Notes under the pieces: generated by a model
What the model saw: the letters and a program-made list of their open reading frames with translations, nothing else
What the model was told of the DNA's origin: nothing
Database searches by the model: none
Shown: in pieces, positions 60,880 to 64,000 of the stretch
How the letters are laid out: every line of letters starts with the position of its first letter
Numbering within the stretch: the stretch's first letter is position 1
Source of the DNA: Chitinophagaceae bacterium
GTDB lineage: Bacteria; Bacteroidota; Bacteroidia; Chitinophagales; Chitinophagaceae
Assembly (NCBI GenBank): GCA_016720775.1
Contig: JADKJX010000004.1
Coordinates: forward strand, 434,001-498,000
Reading direction: 5' to 3'
Length of the DNA stretch: 64,000 bases
Position numbers and translations under genes: made by a program

Positions 60880-63736
60880 TCACTGTGGTATCAGGCCAAT
60901 AGGTATGATGATCTCCCAGCGGTTCTTTACAAGTGGGTTGAGTAAGTCTGTGTCGAATAGGTGAGAAAAACGTACTCCGAAACTTACCGGCAGTGCATTC
61001 CAGACCTTTGTATCAAAGTATAATTCCCCGCCGGCACTCCGGTTTTTTATTTCCGTGAGCAGGCCATTCACCCTTGCCTTAGCATTGGTGTGATCATAAA
61101 AGGCATTGGCACGGATACGCTGAAAAAAAATGATATTGGCAAAACCCCAGTCGGGGTAAACGATGGGGAAATGGTAATTAACTCCCAGCTTATACATCCT
61201 TCTTGTTGACAGCGCCTCGTACCCTCTTGAATAAGAAAAGTTTTTACTGAAAAGGTCAGGCAGTGTATCTCTTTTCTGCCAGGAAGCATCAATCACCAAA
61301 CTGTGGTTTACAAAAAGTCCCGGGAAATAAAAGGATCCATTGGCAACAAACTTATGGCTGTTGCTGAAGTTAAATGCGTCCCGGTAATTCAATGAAATGG
61401 ATTGTGCCCAACGGGGATTGATATGCTGCCTCGCCTGCTGGCTGGCATTACTAAAACTTAAAAAACTGTTTATATACTTAATGGAATTATTGGTAAGAAC
61501 ATTTTTCCCAACACCCCGGTAATAGTACTGCTCAATATTATAACCAACACCAACATTAAAATATTTACTTGTCCTGCCATTGATAAAGCGAAGCGGAACT
61601 GAAATACCTGCAGTTAATTTGGCTGAATTAAAACTTATTGATTTCCCTACCGCCGTATCAAGCGTGCGGTTAAAACTCTCCTCCGCAGCAAGACTTAAAA
61701 CAGGGAACCAACCGGCATAGGCAGCACTAAAACCAATAGTATGACTTTTATCGCTTCGGTTATATGTGTAACTAATGGCATTGCTGAAACTACTGAGAAC
61801 ATTATCGCCGAAAACTGAATACCCAAACTCCGGATCATTGATCACCGGGCGCCAGCTATGAAAATTAAATAGCCGGAATGATTTTTTTGTATTTGCTGAC
61901 CGGGTTTTTAATGCTGCCCGTTTTACTTTGTTCAAAACTGCTGTCGTTAAGTGAATATAAAGCGCCTGCACCGGTCATCGTTTGCAAAGAATCTGTATAG
62001 AAATTGCTGTTACCTATGATAAGGCTCAGGGCAGATATCTCTTTCCAGCCGGCAGTAAACTTTGCAAGCCGGTAGCCGGATGAAGTAAACGCCGATACAA
62101 GCACTTCCCCTTTTCCATTTACCGAAGGGTGATACACACCGTTTATATTATCCGTTACCAGATACATCTTTTCGTTCCGGATATTTACTGCCAGAACCTT
62201 ATCGGCATTTTTATACATGGCCGAAAAATAAACCGTATCTCCCTTCACGAACGGGTAACCAAGTACATTAAATGAAAATGGCGTGAGGTTATCAATGGCA
62301 CCGGTGGTAAGGTCGATCTTTGCCAGAACCATATTCCCTTCGGGGTTTCTTGCAGCAGTTACGGCTGTATTGGTATCTATATATTTTGTCTGCGTGAAAA
62401 AATAGTTTCGGGGATTGGGTACTTTCATGATCAGCTGCCCGGTTGTTGCATTCAAACGGCAAATAAAATTTGTGCCATCCACATTCACATTAACTGCAAG
62501 TATCTCGGTTCCATCAGCATTAATATCCGGTGAAAAATATTTAGAGCGAAAAGTGAGCTGCTTTTGTTGTCCCGTATTAATGTCGAGCAGTTTCAGCACA
62601 CTGTAATCCCGGTTGGCCCATCTCGGGTCCGACTGGTAAGCGGCATATACGATCTTACCATTGCGGTAAGAATAATAGTCATCTATCACAATATCCTTCA
62701 CCCGTATCATTTTTTCCTTCCCGCCTGTAAGCAGGTAGAACGCACTTACTTTTTTGTACGAACTTTTGGTAACCAGGATACTGTCATCACTAATATAAAC
62801 CGGGAATTGGTAATCAGTTACATTGTTCTTCTCAACCGGGGTAATGTAATCCACCGCAGGAGAAGAGATAACCTGTTTTGGAAAAGATTTCTCTTTGAAG
62901 TAGTTCATGGCATCTTCCCGGAATAGCCGGTACGCTATGCCGGAATATCTTTCAACCGCACGATTGAATGGATAGAAAACACCCCGGAAGGAAACAGCAT
63001 CCTGCGTTACATTTTTCCAGAATGATTCGCCGTATTTTTCATAACCATAAGCCGTTAAAAGATAACCGAGCTGGTAGTGATCCGGTGTGTAGTCTTTATA
63101 AGAACCGCTTCGCAACTTCATCCATGAATAATGCCTGTTACCAAGCCACAATGATTTGAACCCGTTATAGAACGATGGCATTCTCCCACGCCCCTGTGCA
63201 CTCACCAGTGTTTCCTGCCAAACCGCATCGCCTTCAAAAAAGTAATCAGGTACAGTCATCCCGTTGGCAAACAACTGTCCCTCCTGTCCCAGGAAGAAAG
63301 AAAATACTTTTGTAAACCCTTTATTGAAATTGCTGAACTGCTGAACGTGCCTGTCTTCATGTATGATGAGGTTATCATCCCAGCGGATGCTGCCGGTTGA
63401 AAAATTATCCTGCCCCGGGGTCATGTACAGTTCACTCATCACCGGCGCCATTCGTACATATGCATTGGGAATGGTGGTTTGGTATTGAAGTACGATATTC
63501 CACTTTCGTTGCTTACCCCCAATGGAACCAGCTGTGCGGTTGCCCAGTAATTTTACTATGTTGGCAATCCGGTTTGCCTGGCTGTCGAGCCCCTTTGGAA
63601 AAATGACCCTCGCAGCAGGCGTATTTACCTGGTACCACTTTACCGAGGAGGGATTCCCGCCAAAATTCTGTGCGCTGAGGTAGCCGGAAAACAAAAAGCA
63701 AAAAGAAAGCAGCAAAAAAGCCCCTGGTTTAAACAT
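60880..63736 (-). pseudogene. Outer-membrane protein: gluzincin domain, propeller and C-terminal barrel; frameshifted
   Basis: The N-terminal frame (61865-63736) has a signal peptide and a zinc-peptidase-like domain: DDNLIIHEDRHVQQFSNF (HExxH as HEDRH, H126-E127-H130) and DYFFEGDAVWQETLVSA (glutamate ligand E168). A beta-propeller follows (SPDINADGTEILAVNVNVDG and similar). At a T7 run on the plus strand (A7 on the coding strand, 61882-61888) the frame is lost. In the next frame a barrel-like C-terminal part continues (SFRLFNFHSWRPVINDPEFG, SNAISYTYNRSDKSHTIGFS, ending WEIIIPIGLIPQ). Removing one A joins both into about 950 residues. Whole protein: probably an outer-membrane peptidase with exported domain. 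Sequencing error is plausible. Confidence 0.75.
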
Positions 63737-63807
63737 ACACTAAAGTTAAAGAAAGAAATTTCAGAAAAGATAAAGGCGCATTAACTTTAGGCTGAATTAA
63801 TACAGAC

Positions 63808-64000
63808 ATGCATATTTTTGAAACGAAACGGTTATTTCTAAACAAGCTCACCTTACAAGATGCCCCATTCATCCTGGAACTTCTGAATGATCCTTCCTGG
63901 ATACGTTACATCGGCGATAAAAATGTAAGAACACTGAAAGCAGCGAAAGAATACATCAAGAACGGTCCCCAGAAAAGCTATGCCCAGCTTGGCTTTGGAC
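63808..64000 (+). CDS. GNAT-family N-acetyltransferase, N-terminal part (cut by window end)
   Basis: The visible 64 codons start METHI-like as MHIFETKRLFLNKLTLQDAP and continue FILELLNDPSWIRYIGDKNV and YIKNGPQKSYAQLGFG. This is the N-terminal pattern of the RimJ/RimL-type GNAT acetyltransferases (ETKRL.L..L...DA.FI..LLN.P..I..IGD). The acetyl-CoA-binding R/Q-x-x-G-x-G/A loop would be downstream of the window. Divergent from the OM peptidase/barrel gene. Confidence 0.85.
   Translation, partial: MHIFETKRLFLNKLTLQDAPFILELLNDPSWIRYIGDKNVRTLKAAKEYIKNGPQKSYAQLGFG

Overview
The window looks like a chromosomal segment of a Bacteroidota bacterium, most likely Chitinophagaceae. The signs are: at least four proteins with C-terminal type IX secretion (T9SS) sorting domains, several typical Bacteroidota families (DUF4199, DUF2911, head-GIN DUF2807, GOB-like B3 metallo-beta-lactamase), few Shine-Dalgarno sequences, and promoters of the TTTG-N18-20-TAnnTTTG type. 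No phage, plasmid, CRISPR or IS element is visible. The only RNA gene recognised is one tRNA-Pro.

Layout. 1-6.2 kb: the end of topA, a frameshifted YcxB-like gene, a secreted B3-Q metallo-beta-lactamase, a frameshifted CxxCH lipoprotein, and an overlapping trio (SirB1-like, DUF952, CsaA-like). 6.2-12.1 kb: ArsR regulator, ogt, cdd, a long signal peptidase I, an alpha/beta hydrolase, a REC-AAA+ response regulator, then tRNA-Pro followed by a tiny GIY-YIG nuclease gene trapped between the tRNA and a degenerate second tRNA-Pro copy. 12.1-18.1 kb: L,D-transpeptidase, a large secreted protein with a possible clan CD peptidase dyad, Crp-like regulator, DinB-like, hemerythrin and head-GIN proteins. 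18.2-29.2 kb: a surface-glycan region with an inactive-looking dihydroorotase paralogue, DUF4199, two glycosyltransferases, the complete GDP-D-glycero-alpha-D-manno-heptose set (hddA, gmhA, hddC, gmhB; hddC frameshifted), and on the other strand a GT2 and a GT39-like membrane glycosyltransferase. 29.4-31.2 kb: lepA. 31.4-64 kb: mostly cell-envelope and secreted proteins (T9SS cargo, CAP domain, prolyl oligopeptidase, PKD protein, M61 and reprolysin-like peptidases, cyclophilin lipoprotein, OM peptidase/beta-barrel) with scattered enzymes, ending in a partial GNAT acetyltransferase.

How the genes fit together. The heptose genes and neighbouring glycosyltransferases probably build a heptose-containing surface glycan. 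The many signal-peptide, lipoprotein and T9SS genes point to a lifestyle that degrades polymers and proteins outside the cell. Intergenic spaces are rich in short palindromic repeats of several unrelated families, some of which run into gene ends and create false N-termini.

Five genes carry single-base indels, most of them in homopolymers (YcxB-like, CxxCH lipoprotein, hddC, the 25.4 kb secreted protein, the OM peptidase/barrel). This pattern could be sequencing error and should be checked before they are called pseudogenes.
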